DNA of 64,000 bases from Pseudomonadota bacterium (GCA_023390055.1 JAEWDP010000148.1:4112-68111), one strand, 5' to 3'. Counted from the first letter of the stretch, positions 43,312 through 52,361 are shown. The notes: a model not told the origin generated them from the sequence alone. Program-made: numbers and translations.

Positions 43312-44240
43312 ACACTGCCCAGACGTCTGCTAAACCTTACAGCCGGGAATGGCTGATGTCGGATCGGCCGGCATCCCGTCGACAGGCCCGGTTTGGCCGT
43401 GCCTACGTTATCTGGCATCGCTTTACAGAAAATCGCCTGGCTCTGCTCGGCCTGCTGATCATTATCGGCTTGCTCTTTGTTGCCGCGTTTGCAGATGTCC
43501 TGGCGCCGCACAATCCATTGCAGGGAGATTTACGTAATGCACGTCTGCTTCCGCCCGGAGCAGACGGGTATATTCTCGGAACGGATGGTCAGGGACGAGA
43601 CATCCTCTCGCGACTGATCCACGGTTCACGTCTGACGCTTTTCGTGGTTGTACTGGTTGCGATTATTGCCGCGCCGGTCGGCCTGATCGTTGGAACGGTG
43701 TCAGGCTATGCAGGCGGGTGGATCGATGCGGTACTAATGCGAATTACCGATATCTTTCTTGCTTTCCCCAAGCTGGTTCTGGCCCTTGCTTTGGTCGCGG
43801 CACTTGGTCCTGGCATCGAGAATGCGATTCTGGCGATTGCAGTAACCTCATGGCCGCCTTATGCACGCATCGCTCGCGCGGAGACGATGACCTTCCGGAA
43901 TTCCGAGTTCATCTCGGCGGTGCGGTTGATGGGAGCTTCTCCCTTTCGCATCGTGTTTCGTCACGTCATGCCACTCTGCCTGTCGTCACTGATCGTACGC
44001 GTAACACTCGATATGGCCGGTATTATTCTGACTGCGGCCGGATTGGGTTTTCTGGGGCTGGGAGCTCAGCCTCCATTGCCCGAGTGGGGGGCGATGATTG
44101 CCTCTGGACGCCGTTTTATACTTGATCAATGGTGGGTTGCAGCCATGCCAGGCTTCTCGATCCTGATTGTTAGTCTCGGTTTCAACCTCCTGGGGGACGG
44201 GTTGCGCGACGCACTTGATCCTAAGGAGGCTGGCCAATGA
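43308..44240 (+). CDS. Peptide ABC permease, DppC-like (first system)
   Basis: A 310-residue permease. It has the DppC N-terminal region, HNPLQGDLRNARLLPPG then LGTDGQGRDILSRLIHGSRLTL, and the EAA loop FISAVRLMGASPFRIVFRHVMP near residue 210. It overlaps its neighbours by 4 bases on each side (ATGA), so translation is coupled. It dimerises with the DppB-like protein. Confidence 0.93.
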   Translation: MNTAQTSAKPYSREWLMSDRPASRRQARFGRAYVIWHRFTENRLALLGLLIIIGLLFVAAFADVLAPHNPLQGDLRNARLLPPGADGYILGTDGQGRDILSRLIHGSRLTLFVVVLVAIIAAPVGLIVGTVSGYAGGWIDAVLMRITDIFLAFPKLVLALALVAALGPGIENAILAIAVTSWPPYARIARAETMTFRNSEFISAVRLMGASPFRIVFRHVMPLCLSSLIVRVTLDMAGIILTAAGLGFLGLGAQPPLPEWGAMIASGRRFILDQWWVAAMPGFSILIVSLGFNLLGDGLRDALDPKEAGQ

Positions 44241-45070
44241 TAGACTTGCTGACAGTTGAAGACCTAAAGGTCAGTTTTCCGACTAGGACAGGTGAAATTC
44301 AGGCCGTGCGCGGCGTCTCTTTTACACTCGGTCGCGAACGCCTTGGCATTGTCGGCGAATCCGGTTCCGGAAAGTCTCAGACTGGCCGTGCTATTATGGG
44401 GCTGACAGCGCCACAGGCATCGATCACGGCAAAGCGTCTGGCCCTCGGAGATACTGACCTATTGACGTTGCCTCTCAGGGAGCGGCGGCGTTTGCGCGGA
44501 AAACGATTGGCGATGATCCTGCAGGATCCTAAATATTCACTCAATCCAGTGATGACAATTGGTCGCCAGATTGTCGAGACGCTCAAAGCCCATGAGAATG
44601 TCGATCGTTCTGAAGCGAAGCGACGGGTGCTCGCGATGCTTGAGGCGGTGCAGATTAATGATCCGGAGCGCGTCTTCGATCTCTACCCGCATGAGGTCTC
44701 GGGTGGTATGGGGCAGCGCGCGATGATTGCGATGATGCTGATCTGCGGGCCTGAGTTGCTGATAGCTGACGAACCCACGTCTGCGCTCGATGTGACAGTT
44801 CAGCTTGAGGTCCTCGATATCCTCGACAAGCTCGTTGCCGACCGTGGGATGGGCTTGATCTTCGTGTCGCATGATCTGCGTCTCGTGTCCACATTTTGCG
44901 ATCGGGTGCTTGTCATGTATGCGGGCAAGATCGTGGAGCAGTTATCTTCTGCCAATATGCATGAAGCCAAGCATCCTTATACGCGGGGTCTTCTCAACTG
45001 CCTGCCGCAAATCGGGAACCATCGCCATCCGCTTCCTGTCTTGGAACGCAAACCGGAGTGGGCCCAATGA
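44237..45070 (+). CDS. Peptide ABC ATPase, DppD-like (first system)
   Basis: A 277-residue ATPase. Walker A is GESGSGKSQ (residues 37-45); Gln replaces the more usual Ser/Thr at the end. The signature is VSGGMGQRAMIAMML, Walker B LLIADEPTSALD and the switch His in FVSHDLRLV. The C-terminal region lacks the full cysteine cluster of Fe-S DppD proteins. Overlaps the preceding and following genes by 4 bases. Confidence 0.92.
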   Translation: MIDLLTVEDLKVSFPTRTGEIQAVRGVSFTLGRERLGIVGESGSGKSQTGRAIMGLTAPQASITAKRLALGDTDLLTLPLRERRRLRGKRLAMILQDPKYSLNPVMTIGRQIVETLKAHENVDRSEAKRRVLAMLEAVQINDPERVFDLYPHEVSGGMGQRAMIAMMLICGPELLIADEPTSALDVTVQLEVLDILDKLVADRGMGLIFVSHDLRLVSTFCDRVLVMYAGKIVEQLSSANMHEAKHPYTRGLLNCLPQIGNHRHPLPVLERKPEWAQ

Positions 45071-45816
45071 CAGTTGCACTTTCTGTTCGGGACGTCCTTG
45101 TTGTTTATGATGATTTTGCGGCGCTCAACCGGGTCAGTCTCGATGTCGAGTATGGCGAATCTTTCGGCATCGTCGGCGAATCGGGCTCCGGCAAATCAAC
45201 TCTTTTGCGGGCCATTACCGGCCTGACATCAATCCAGTCGGGTAGTCTCGCCGTAGATGGCCGAAATTATGATAGAAAGAAGCGGGACCGCCAATTTTAT
45301 CGGACAGTTCAAATGGTCTTCCAGGATCCTTACGGTTCCCTGCATCCTAGACAGACAGTCGATCAATTGTTGCTCGAACCATTGGTTATCCATGGATTTG
45401 ACAATGTCGACACACGTATTGCTCGGGCATTGGACGAAGTCGGTCTCGGATCCGGATTTAGATTTCGCTATTCGCATCAACTCTCGGGAGGGCAGCGGCA
45501 ACGCATCGCAATTGCGCGGGCGTTGATTATCGAACCAAAGATCCTGCTTCTTGATGAACCGACATCGGCTCTTGATGCCTCTATCCAGGCAGAGATCTTG
45601 AATCTGCTTGAACAAGCGCGAAGTGACCGTGACCTGACCTTTGTGATGGTCAGCCATGATCTTGGTGTCGTCAGCCACATGTGCGGCAGGGTTGCCGTCA
45701 TGAAGGGAGGTGAGGTGGTTGAAACAGTGCCTGTGGAGGCGCTTGAAAAACGTGAATTCTCTGAAGATTACACGCGTCAGCTTTTGGTGGCGAGTGAGGG
45801 ATTTCGCCGTGAATGA
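45067..45816 (+). CDS. Peptide ABC ATPase, DppF-like (first system)
   Basis: A 249-residue ATPase, slightly short for DppF. Walker A is GESGSGKST, the Q-loop MVFQDPYGSLHPRQTVDQLL, the signature LSGGQRQRIAIARALI, Walker B ILLLDEPTSALD and the switch His in MVSHDLGVV. ATG 45067 overlaps the previous stop; an in-frame GTG at 45058 is less likely. It completes the transporter. Confidence 0.92.
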   Translation: MTVALSVRDVLVVYDDFAALNRVSLDVEYGESFGIVGESGSGKSTLLRAITGLTSIQSGSLAVDGRNYDRKKRDRQFYRTVQMVFQDPYGSLHPRQTVDQLLLEPLVIHGFDNVDTRIARALDEVGLGSGFRFRYSHQLSGGQRQRIAIARALIIEPKILLLDEPTSALDASIQAEILNLLEQARSDRDLTFVMVSHDLGVVSHMCGRVAVMKGGEVVETVPVEALEKREFSEDYTRQLLVASEGFRRE

Positions 45817-45831
45817 CGGCCCGACACTGCC

Positions 45832-46743
45832 ATGAACCTTCGCGCGCTGATGTATTTTGATGAGGTTGCGCGAACAGGCTCGATGCGATCTGCCGCAGAG
45901 AACCTGAATGTTGCCGCCACAGCTGTGAGCCGGCAGATCGAAAATCTCGAAGAGCATTTTTGCGCCCAGCTGGTCGAGCGGAACAACCGTGGGATCAGGT
46001 TGACTGCTGCAGGACGGCTATTGGCGGAGCGCGCCGGCAAGACGTTGCGTGAACTCGACCACGTTCAGCAACTGATTGAGGACCTGCAGGGGCTTGAGAG
46101 CGGAAAAGTGGTTCTCTGCGCCAACGGCGCCATTGTGGCCAATGTCATTGCTCCAGTTCTGGCAGAGTTCAGCTTGCAGCACCCGAAACTCCGTTTTGAG
46201 GTGATGGTGACCAGTGCCCGCGAAGCCATTCAGTCCCTCGAAGGCGGTGTTGCAGATATCGCGGTAACGTTGTTTGCACCAAGTTCGTCCGGTGTAACGC
46301 TCCGATCGCAGTCGGAAATTCTCTATGACGTCATCGTTAATCCGTCGGAGCCGGTTGCGCAGGCAAAGGATATTTCGCTGAGACAATTGACTGATTTGCC
46401 GCTAGCGCTGCCCGATCGTGGATTTGCGGCCAGGCAGGCGATCGAGAGTATTTTTGCTGCTGCAAAACTGGAACTTGATCCCGTCTTTGTCACTAGTTCA
46501 CTCGATATGCTGAAGGAGTTGGTCTTGCGTGGTGCGGCCGTCACCCTTCTTCCCGCATTGTCCATTCACCGTGAAATCGAGGCGGGCATGCTGCGTGCCG
46601 TCCCAGTTGCCGATGGTATGGCGGTGCAGACATCGGTCAATCTGTGTGTTTCAGCGGATCGGCAGCTTTCTTTCGCTGCCAATGCGTTGGTGGATTTTAT
46701 CGAAGATTACATGCGAAAATCAGCTGCTAACGCGCACTCGTGA
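45832..46743 (+). CDS. LysR-family transcriptional regulator
   Basis: A 303-residue regulator with the winged helix MNLRALMYFDEVARTGSMRSAAENLNVAATAVSRQIENLE (residues 1-40) and an effector domain starting near 85. It is downstream of and in the same direction as the peptide transporter, 15 bases after it, so it is probably co-transcribed and may regulate the dipeptidase-Dpp operon. A divergent target is absent. Confidence 0.9.
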   Translation: MNLRALMYFDEVARTGSMRSAAENLNVAATAVSRQIENLEEHFCAQLVERNNRGIRLTAAGRLLAERAGKTLRELDHVQQLIEDLQGLESGKVVLCANGAIVANVIAPVLAEFSLQHPKLRFEVMVTSAREAIQSLEGGVADIAVTLFAPSSSGVTLRSQSEILYDVIVNPSEPVAQAKDISLRQLTDLPLALPDRGFAARQAIESIFAAAKLELDPVFVTSSLDMLKELVLRGAAVTLLPALSIHREIEAGMLRAVPVADGMAVQTSVNLCVSADRQLSFAANALVDFIEDYMRKSAANAHS

Positions 46744-46755
46744 TCACGAGCATAT

Positions 46756-46784
46756 CTCCGCGTAGCCATTACGGCTACACGGAG
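46756..46784 (+). terminator. Hairpin between the LysR gene and the second peptide operon
   Basis: CTCCGCGTAGCC (46756-46767) pairs with GGCTACACGGAG (46773-46784, one mismatch) around a five-base loop, followed by TATGTTTTATC. A terminator for the upstream operon is likely. Confidence 0.6.
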
Positions 46785-46857
46785 GTATGTTTTATCGTAT
46801 TGTGTGAGCACCAGGAACATGCGATATGCGTCAGGCCGGTCGTCAAGGAGGTCAAGC

Positions 46858-48381
46858 ATGCGCAGCCAGTCTTTTTCAATTACCAATGTTGTAGCCTGTC
46901 TGATGTTTGCTGCTGCCATCTTGTCTGGTGCAGGGTTTCTAGACAATGTTGTTGCAAAGCCGGGGGCATCCCTGACGATCGGCATGTCTGTGGAGCCAAC
47001 GGGGCTTGATCCGACGATTGCGGCACCCGTTGCGATCGGCCAGGTGACATGGCAGAACATATTTGAGGGCCTGACCACCATCGACCGTGATGGGAAGGTT
47101 CAACCTCAACTGGCAGAAAGCTGGGAAGTATCAGAAGACGGTCTGACCTACAGTTTCTACCTGCGCTCGGATGTAACCTTTCACGACGGAGAGGTCTTCG
47201 ATTCCTCTGTTGCCAAATTTGCCCTTGACCGGGCACGCAGCGAAGGCTCGGTCAACCCGCAGAAGCGTTATTTCGAAACCGTGGCCTCGGTGGAAGCTCC
47301 AGATCCCCGGACCCTTATCGTCACCCTCAGCGAGCCGACAGGCAGTCTCCTTTACTGGCTGGCCTGGCCCTCCTCAAGCATGGTAGGTACCAAATCGGCG
47401 GGCACCAACAAGACAACTCCTATCGGCACTGGCCCGTTCAAGTTCGTCGCCTGGACAAAGGGTTACAAAGTTGAACTTGCTCGAAATCCAGACTACTGGA
47501 ACAGGGCCATCGACGTAAAACTAGGCACGATCGTCTTTCGCTTCATATCCGAGCCGCAAGCCCAGGCAGCAGCGCTGAAGGCGGGCGACATTGATGCGTT
47601 CCCGGAGTTTTCAGCACCTGAACTGATACAAACCTTCGACAACGACGAACGGCTGGTAACGGTAATTGGTGACACTGAGCTCAAGGTCGTCGCTGGTATG
47701 AACAATTCCCGCAAACCGTTTGATGACAAGCGGGTGCGCCAGGCATTGATGATGGCCATTGACCGCAACATGATCATCGAGGGGGCGTGGTCAGGCTTCG
47801 GGACCCCGATCGGGAGCCATTACACTCCGAATGATCCGGGCTATGTGGATCAAACCGCTGTCTATCCTTATGATCCCGACAAGGCCAGAGCACTCTTGGC
47901 GGATGCCGGTTATGCGAATGGGCTGAGTTTCACCATCAAGGTACCTCAGATGGCTTATGCTCAACGAACATCACAGATCATGCAGGCGATGTTTGCCGAG
48001 ATCGGTGTCACGATGACTATCGAGACGACCGAATTTCCTGCCAAATGGGTCTCTGACGTTTTCAAGGCGACGGACTATGACATGACCATTGTCGCACATG
48101 CCGAGCCAATGGATATCGATATCTTCGGGCGGGATCCCTATTACTTCAATTATACCAGCTCCGCCTTCAATGCTGTGTTGGACAAGATCCAGAAGACCAG
48201 CGACCCCGCCTTACAGGCGGATCTGTACGGCGAAGCGCAGAAAATCCTCGCCGAAGATGTGCCGGCGCTCTATTTGTTCGTCATGCCAAAGCTGGGTGTC
48301 TGGGATCGCGAGCTGAAGGGCCTTTGGCAAAATGAACCGATTCCGTCAAATGTACTGACGGACGTCTACTGGGAGGAGTAG
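46858..48381 (+). CDS. Peptide-type ABC binding protein (second system)
   Basis: A 507-residue family-5 binding protein with a signal peptide to about residue 30 (ILSGAGFLDNVVAKPG is the tail of the hydrophobic stretch). Landmarks: PTGLDPTIAAPVAIGQVTWQNIFEGL, LAESWEVSEDGLTYSFYLRSDVTFHDGE, GTGPFKFVAWTKGYKVELARNPDYW, RVRQALMMAIDRNMII. ATG 46858 has AGGAGG 7 bases upstream. The operon continues with two permeases but contains no ATPase. Confidence 0.92.
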   Translation: MRSQSFSITNVVACLMFAAAILSGAGFLDNVVAKPGASLTIGMSVEPTGLDPTIAAPVAIGQVTWQNIFEGLTTIDRDGKVQPQLAESWEVSEDGLTYSFYLRSDVTFHDGEVFDSSVAKFALDRARSEGSVNPQKRYFETVASVEAPDPRTLIVTLSEPTGSLLYWLAWPSSSMVGTKSAGTNKTTPIGTGPFKFVAWTKGYKVELARNPDYWNRAIDVKLGTIVFRFISEPQAQAAALKAGDIDAFPEFSAPELIQTFDNDERLVTVIGDTELKVVAGMNNSRKPFDDKRVRQALMMAIDRNMIIEGAWSGFGTPIGSHYTPNDPGYVDQTAVYPYDPDKARALLADAGYANGLSFTIKVPQMAYAQRTSQIMQAMFAEIGVTMTIETTEFPAKWVSDVFKATDYDMTIVAHAEPMDIDIFGRDPYYFNYTSSAFNAVLDKIQKTSDPALQADLYGEAQKILAEDVPALYLFVMPKLGVWDRELKGLWQNEPIPSNVLTDVYWEE

Positions 48382-48448
48382 TCTACCGGGGCTGTCGTAG
48401 GATCTAACAAATGAAACATGCTTTCGGCGACAATCAGGATACACTGCC

Positions 48449-49396
48449 TTGATTGTGCTCCTCTTGCGCCGCGTTAGCGGCCTTGCCATTACCCTGCTGA
48501 TTGTTTCGGCGCTGATCTTCACCATAATGGATTTGTTACCCGGGGACCCCGCGTCCATCATGCTGGGAACCTCTTCCAGCCCGGACACACTTGAAGCTCT
48601 GAGGAGGGAGCTCGGGCTCGATCAATCACTTCCGGTTCGCTACCTGGCCTGGTTTAGCGACGTCATGCATGGCGACCTTGGCCAGTCGTATACCTATGGT
48701 GTTCCGGTTGCTGGGCTAATAGCGGAACGTTTGGCCGTCACGCTTCCGTTAGCGCTGATGGCAATTTTTACCTCGCTGGTCATCTCGATCCCACTGGGAG
48801 TGCAGGCTGCACGATGTCACAACACCATTGTGGATATTGCCATTGGATTCTTCTCATATATCGGGATTGCCGTTCCCGCGTTCTGGTTTGGACTGCTCCT
48901 GATCCTGTTGTTTGCCACAAACCTCGGGTGGCTGCCGGCGGGGGGATTTCCTGGCTGGGATGCGGGGGTGGTTATGAGCCTTCAGGCTTTGCTTTTGCCG
49001 GCTGTTGCCCTGGCACTACCCCAGTCAGCCGTTCTCATACGAGTGACCCGGTCTGCGGTACTTGAAACTCTCGGTGAAGATTTCATCCGCACCGCTCGCG
49101 CCAAAGGGTTGGGGGAAAGAGATGCAGTCTGGCGACATGCCCTTCCTGCCGCACTCGTTCCGGTGGTGACGGTGCTCGGACTGCAGTTCACATACCTCGT
49201 CGCAGGCGCGGTTCTCATCGAGAATGTCTTTAATCTCCCCGGGGTAGGCCAGCTTGCTTACCAGTCACTTTCCCAGCGGGATGTCATCGTCATGCAGAAT
49301 GTCGTGCTGATGTTTGCAGCAATGGTGATCATCATGAATTTCATCGTAGATATTGCCTATCCATTGATCGATCCACGACTTCGGTCTGAAACATGA
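48449..49396 (+). CDS. Peptide-type ABC permease, DppB-like (second system)
   Basis: A 315-residue permease with the classical DppB N-terminus: LLRRVSGLAITLLIVSALIFTIMDLLPGDPASIML, then LDQSLPVRYLAWFSDVMHGDLGQSYTYG. ATPase-contact loop: FIRTARAKGLGERDAVWRHALPA. Start taken as TTG at 48449 with AGGA upstream; a GTG two codons later is possible. Overlaps the next gene by 4 bases. Confidence 0.92.
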   Translation: MIVLLLRRVSGLAITLLIVSALIFTIMDLLPGDPASIMLGTSSSPDTLEALRRELGLDQSLPVRYLAWFSDVMHGDLGQSYTYGVPVAGLIAERLAVTLPLALMAIFTSLVISIPLGVQAARCHNTIVDIAIGFFSYIGIAVPAFWFGLLLILLFATNLGWLPAGGFPGWDAGVVMSLQALLLPAVALALPQSAVLIRVTRSAVLETLGEDFIRTARAKGLGERDAVWRHALPAALVPVVTVLGLQFTYLVAGAVLIENVFNLPGVGQLAYQSLSQRDVIVMQNVVLMFAAMVIIMNFIVDIAYPLIDPRLRSET

Positions 49397-50214
49397 AGCT
49401 TCAAAGAGTTCATCGTTACCCGGTTTTTCTGGTAGGCCTGAGCTTGACGATGATGTTCCTGATACTCGGACTCGTTTCGTTGATCTGGACACCGGTATCA
49501 CCGACCAAAATTGCGATCATGCGGCGTCTCCGGCCGCCGCTAGAGCAAGGTTTCCTCGGTACGGACCAACTTGGCCGCGATGTCCTTTCCATGCTGATGG
49601 CGGGCGCGTGGAATTCACTCTCGACATCGCTTGTCTCTGTCTTTTTCGGTGCGTCACTGGGAACGGCTATCGGCCTTCTTGTCGCCAGTCGCCGCGGCCT
49701 TCTCGAAGCTGTCGTCATGCGTAGTTGTGATGTGATTTTCGCAGTGCCGCCAATACTGTCGGCAATGATGTTGGCTGCATTTATCGGAGCTAGCCGCTTT
49801 ACGGCAGTCATTGCAATTGCGACCTTCATGGTGCCGGTGTTCGTTCGCCTGTCACTCGCCTCGGCGTCACAGATCTGGAAACGATCCTATGTGGTTGCCG
49901 CAATCGGAATGGGCCGTTCGTCCGCAAAGATAACGATGGTCCACATTTTACCGAATATACTCAATCAGATCATCGTGCAGATAACGATACAGCTCGGCCT
50001 TGCAATCCTCACCGAGGCTGGCTTGAGTTATCTCGGACTGGGAATGGCGCCACCGGCTCCGACTTGGGGTCGAATGCTGGCCGATGCCCAGACCTACTTC
50101 ATGCAGGCACCATGGCTCGCATTGATGCCGGGTCTTGCCATCATGCTTGCAGTACTCGGTTTCAATCTTCTGGGCGATGGTCTGCGCGACCTGCTTGATC
50201 CACGGTCGAGTTGA
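49393..50214 (+). CDS. Peptide-type ABC permease, DppC-like (second system)
   Basis: A 273-residue permease. Landmarks: FLGTDQLGRDVLSMLMAGAWNSL near residue 55, the loop VVAAIGMGRSSAKITMVHILPN near 170, and LGLGMAPPAPTWGRMLADAQTY. Instead of ATPase genes, an EcfG promoter and stress genes follow 15 bases after its stop. The missing ATPase is probably the two-domain protein at 56707. Confidence 0.92.
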   Translation: MKLQRVHRYPVFLVGLSLTMMFLILGLVSLIWTPVSPTKIAIMRRLRPPLEQGFLGTDQLGRDVLSMLMAGAWNSLSTSLVSVFFGASLGTAIGLLVASRRGLLEAVVMRSCDVIFAVPPILSAMMLAAFIGASRFTAVIAIATFMVPVFVRLSLASASQIWKRSYVVAAIGMGRSSAKITMVHILPNILNQIIVQITIQLGLAILTEAGLSYLGLGMAPPAPTWGRMLADAQTYFMQAPWLALMPGLAIMLAVLGFNLLGDGLRDLLDPRSS

Positions 50215-50228
50215 CAGAGCAGGTTCCG

Positions 50229-50253
50229 GGAACAAATCTGAGGCCAGTCCGTT
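50229..50253 (+). promoter_or_regulatory. EcfG promoter upstream of the DUF883-type gene
   Basis: GGAAC (50229-50233), 16 bases, CGTT (50250-50253): exact consensus. The next recognised gene starts 197 bases downstream, an unusually long leader compared with the 20-60 bases elsewhere in this regulon. Confidence 0.8.
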
Positions 50254-50277
50254 AACTGCAAAAGCAGGAAGAGGCGC

Positions 50278-50496
50278 ATCTCTCTTCCTTTCATAGACCC
50301 GGAGCGCGATATCGAACGTCATCTTTGTCTAGCAGCCAGGTATTCTGCTCAAGGCTATCCTGCCTTGCCTTTCAGCTTCCATCGCATAGTCCGAGATTAC
50401 TTTCGATACTATCCAGCAATGTTGACCGAGACCACAACAGGAGAGAACCATGGCAACAGCGAATGCGTCCAAAGAAGCAGGGACTGCACCGAATAA
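50278..50496 (+). pseudogene. Open frame without a canonical start, in the leader of the stress transcript
   Basis: A 72-codon frame reading SLPFIDPERDIERHL and ARYSAQGYPALPFSFHRIVRDYF. It sits behind AGGAAGAGG, but where ATG would be expected there is ATC (50278-50280). It begins about 25 bases after the exact EcfG promoter and overlaps the next gene by 47 bases. It may be a decayed small stress gene whose start was lost, or chance. I recognise no family. Confidence 0.2.
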
Positions 50497-50785
50497 ATCT
50501 TCCAACGACATTGAGAGCCAGATACAGCAATTGCGCGAGGACATAGCAGCGCTTGCAAGCACTATGGCGGCTGTGGGGTCAGAGAAAGCCGACGATTACC
50601 GCCGCAAAGTGAAGAGGGCAAAAAGCGACGCAGCAGATGCATCGCTGCAGATGGTCGAGCAGGCCCGGGATCAAGTTCTTTCACTTGAGAAGGATCTCGA
50701 GCGAAAAATTCGTACTAATCCATTGCAGGCTATCGCAATGGCGGCGGGTGTTGGCTTTGTTATCGCCCTACTGGCTCGCCGCTGA
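50450..50785 (+). CDS. DUF883 (ElaB/YqjD-like) membrane-anchored stress protein
   Basis: A 111-residue protein: a long amphipathic helix or coiled coil (residues 18-90, IESQIQQLREDIAALASTMAAVG), then NPLQAIAMAAGVGFVIALLARR, the C-terminal membrane anchor typical of ElaB/YqjD proteins. E. coli relatives attach to the inner membrane and bind ribosomes in stationary phase. CAGGAGAG precedes the ATG. It is transcribed from an EcfG promoter and overlaps the next gene by one base. Confidence 0.85.
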   Translation: MATANASKEAGTAPNKSSNDIESQIQQLREDIAALASTMAAVGSEKADDYRRKVKRAKSDAADASLQMVEQARDQVLSLEKDLERKIRTNPLQAIAMAAGVGFVIALLARR

Positions 50786-51252
50786 TGCTCACGAAACTGG
50801 TTCCACTTCTTGCTTCACTGGCGGCTGTTGACGCGTCAGCGTTCATAAATCGCCTGCGGCGCAATGTGATTATCTATGCTTTGGTCCTGCTGTTCGCCTT
50901 GACGACCTATGGTACACTGGTGGCCGCCGCGACAGTCATGATTGCAAGATCACTTGGGGTGGTTGGTGCGCTTCTTGCCGTAGCAGGTTCAGCCGCATTT
51001 TTAGCGCTGTTTCTGTATCTTGTGATGCGAGGAGTAACCAGGGCCGATGAGAGACGCAAGCGTGAGGCGGTTGCAACCAGCGGAAGCAAGGCTCTGATGG
51101 TGACGGCAGCGCTGTCTGCGCTACCCGTCCTCGTCAGATCGCGTCCCCTGGTACTCATTGCAGTAGCAGGCGGACTGGGCTATCTGGCGATGAGAAGTCT
51201 TGGGGTCGACGCTACTGCTTCCGATATGGATAACGATGGTGCGTCCTCTTGA
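50785..51252 (+). CDS. Small membrane protein, holin-superfamily-like, stress cluster
   Basis: A 155-residue protein with an N-terminal amphipathic stretch and three to four membrane helices (about 30-52, 57-83, 100-115 and 118-138). The layout resembles the phage-holin-like proteins that commonly accompany DUF883 genes in alphaproteobacteria. The ATG overlaps the DUF883 stop (TGATG), so the two are co-expressed and perhaps form a membrane complex. The 280 bases after it, up to the ecfG stop, contain no supported gene. Confidence 0.75.
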   Translation: MLTKLVPLLASLAAVDASAFINRLRRNVIIYALVLLFALTTYGTLVAAATVMIARSLGVVGALLAVAGSAAFLALFLYLVMRGVTRADERRKREAVATSGSKALMVTAALSALPVLVRSRPLVLIAVAGGLGYLAMRSLGVDATASDMDNDGASS

Positions 51253-51532
51253 TCTTCATAGATGATGAATGACAGCATCTGCAATGCACTTGCCTGGGCA
51301 CAAAGCCTGGCTATCCCCTGTTGGGGAACTCAACGCGCTGTTCGTAATCGACGACGCAGTCTCGGCGTCGTGCAAGCGTAGTAACGGGCCGGATGGTCAG
51401 CGCCAAACTCCTTTTCAGTTGCTTCAAGTGAAAACGTGCCTTAGATGCCGCGGAAGACAAACCCGTCAAGGTCGCCCCGTCGCCTGAGCCAAAGCAATCG
51501 TGGAGACCATCCTTCCATGGATGATGCGGAGA

Positions 51533-52096
51533 CTATCCGCCAAAAGCTCTTGCCGTGATCGCCGCATTTCCGGCATCCGGACCGAAGTCACCTTCGCCTG
51601 AAACACCCAGCAGCTCTTGAAGGCGGGACCTTGCACGGCTTACACGGCTCTTGATGGTGCCGACTGCACAGCCACAGATCGCAGCAGCCTCTTCATATGC
51701 AAACCCGGCCGCACCGACTAGAATGATAGCTTCACGTTGGTCGTCAGGAAGCTTGTCTAGGGCCTTGCGGAAGTCCTGAAGATCCAGACGGCCATATTGT
51801 TCAGGATGCACAGAAAAGCGTTCACTGAACAGGCCATCGGAATCCTGGACCTCTCGCCCTCGCTTTCGCATCTGGCTGTAGAATTCATTCCGAAGAATTG
51901 TAAACAGCCAGGCCCGCATGTTGGTACCTGCAGTAAAGCTGGTTTGATTTGCCCAAGCCTTCATGATCGTGTCTTGAACAAGATCGTCTGCCTTGTCATG
52001 ACGACCGGTCAGAGATACAGCAAAAGCCCTCAGGTTGGGCAGGGATGCGAGAAGATCGCGCTTGAAACCACGATCATCATTCTCCGTCATCGTCAT
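51533..52096 (-). CDS. ecfG: General stress response ECF sigma factor EcfG
   Basis: A 187-residue ECF sigma factor of the EcfG (ECF15) group. Region 2: LPNLRAFAVSLTGRHDKADDLVQDTIMKAW and MRAWLFTILRNEFYSQMRKRGREV. Region 4: LDKLPDDQREAIILVGAAGFAYEEAAAICGCAVGTIKSRVSRARSRL. It directs polymerase to GGAAC-N16/17-CGTT promoters. ATG overlaps the nepR stop by 4 bases, so sigma and anti-sigma are translationally coupled. Its placement in the nepR-ecfG/phyR arrangement makes it the principal stress sigma here. Confidence 0.96.
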   Translation of the reverse strand: MTMTENDDRGFKRDLLASLPNLRAFAVSLTGRHDKADDLVQDTIMKAWANQTSFTAGTNMRAWLFTILRNEFYSQMRKRGREVQDSDGLFSERFSVHPEQYGRLDLQDFRKALDKLPDDQREAIILVGAAGFAYEEAAAICGCAVGTIKSRVSRARSRLQELLGVSGEGDFGPDAGNAAITARAFGG

Positions 52097-52302
52097 TTTA
52101 CCTTCATCGGCTTCGTGTTGCGTTCTGCCTCTTCCAGCTTCTCAAGAAGGTCTAGAAAACGGTCAGGGATGCCTTCTTCTTGCACTGCATCATAAAACTC
52201 ACGAAGCTTCCGCGAAATTGATGCATTAGGTGGCATTGACCCGGGTCTTATTTCATTGTGGGAAATGGTCATGTCCTGCTGTTTTCTGTTCTCGTCATCC
52301 AT
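52093..52302 (-). CDS. nepR: Anti-sigma factor NepR
   Basis: A 69-residue protein with the NepR core ISRKLREFYDAVQEEGIPDRFLDLLEKLEEAE (residues 29-60): two helices that clamp EcfG regions 2 and 4. Phosphorylated PhyR mimics the sigma factor and strips NepR away. ATG at 52302 is used; a GTG at 52338 in the same frame would lie inside the promoter. The protein was identified both from sequence and from its place upstream of ecfG and opposite phyR. Confidence 0.94.
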   Translation of the reverse strand: MDDENRKQQDMTISHNEIRPGSMPPNASISRKLREFYDAVQEEGIPDRFLDLLEKLEEAERNTKPMKVK

Positions 52303-52336
52303 AGTGAAGCAGCCTGCTACGATATCGTCCCGACAC

Positions 52337-52361
52337 AATGCAGGATGGCAAAAAAAGTTCC
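52337..52361 (-). promoter_or_regulatory. EcfG-type promoter for nepR-ecfG
   Basis: Minus strand GGAAC (52361-52357), 16 bases, CATT (52340-52337); one mismatch to CGTT. It would give autoregulation of the operon. Its -35 half forms an inverted repeat with the phyR promoter. Confidence 0.65.

Noticed and set aside
50208..50228. GGAAC on the minus strand opposite the promoter at 50229
   Set aside because: The bases 16-17 downstream read ACCG, not CGTT, and it would transcribe back into dppC.
51269..51487. 72-codon frame between the holin-like gene and ecfG
   Set aside because: No ribosome site or family; a GGAAC nearby (51323 region) has no CGTT at the right distance.
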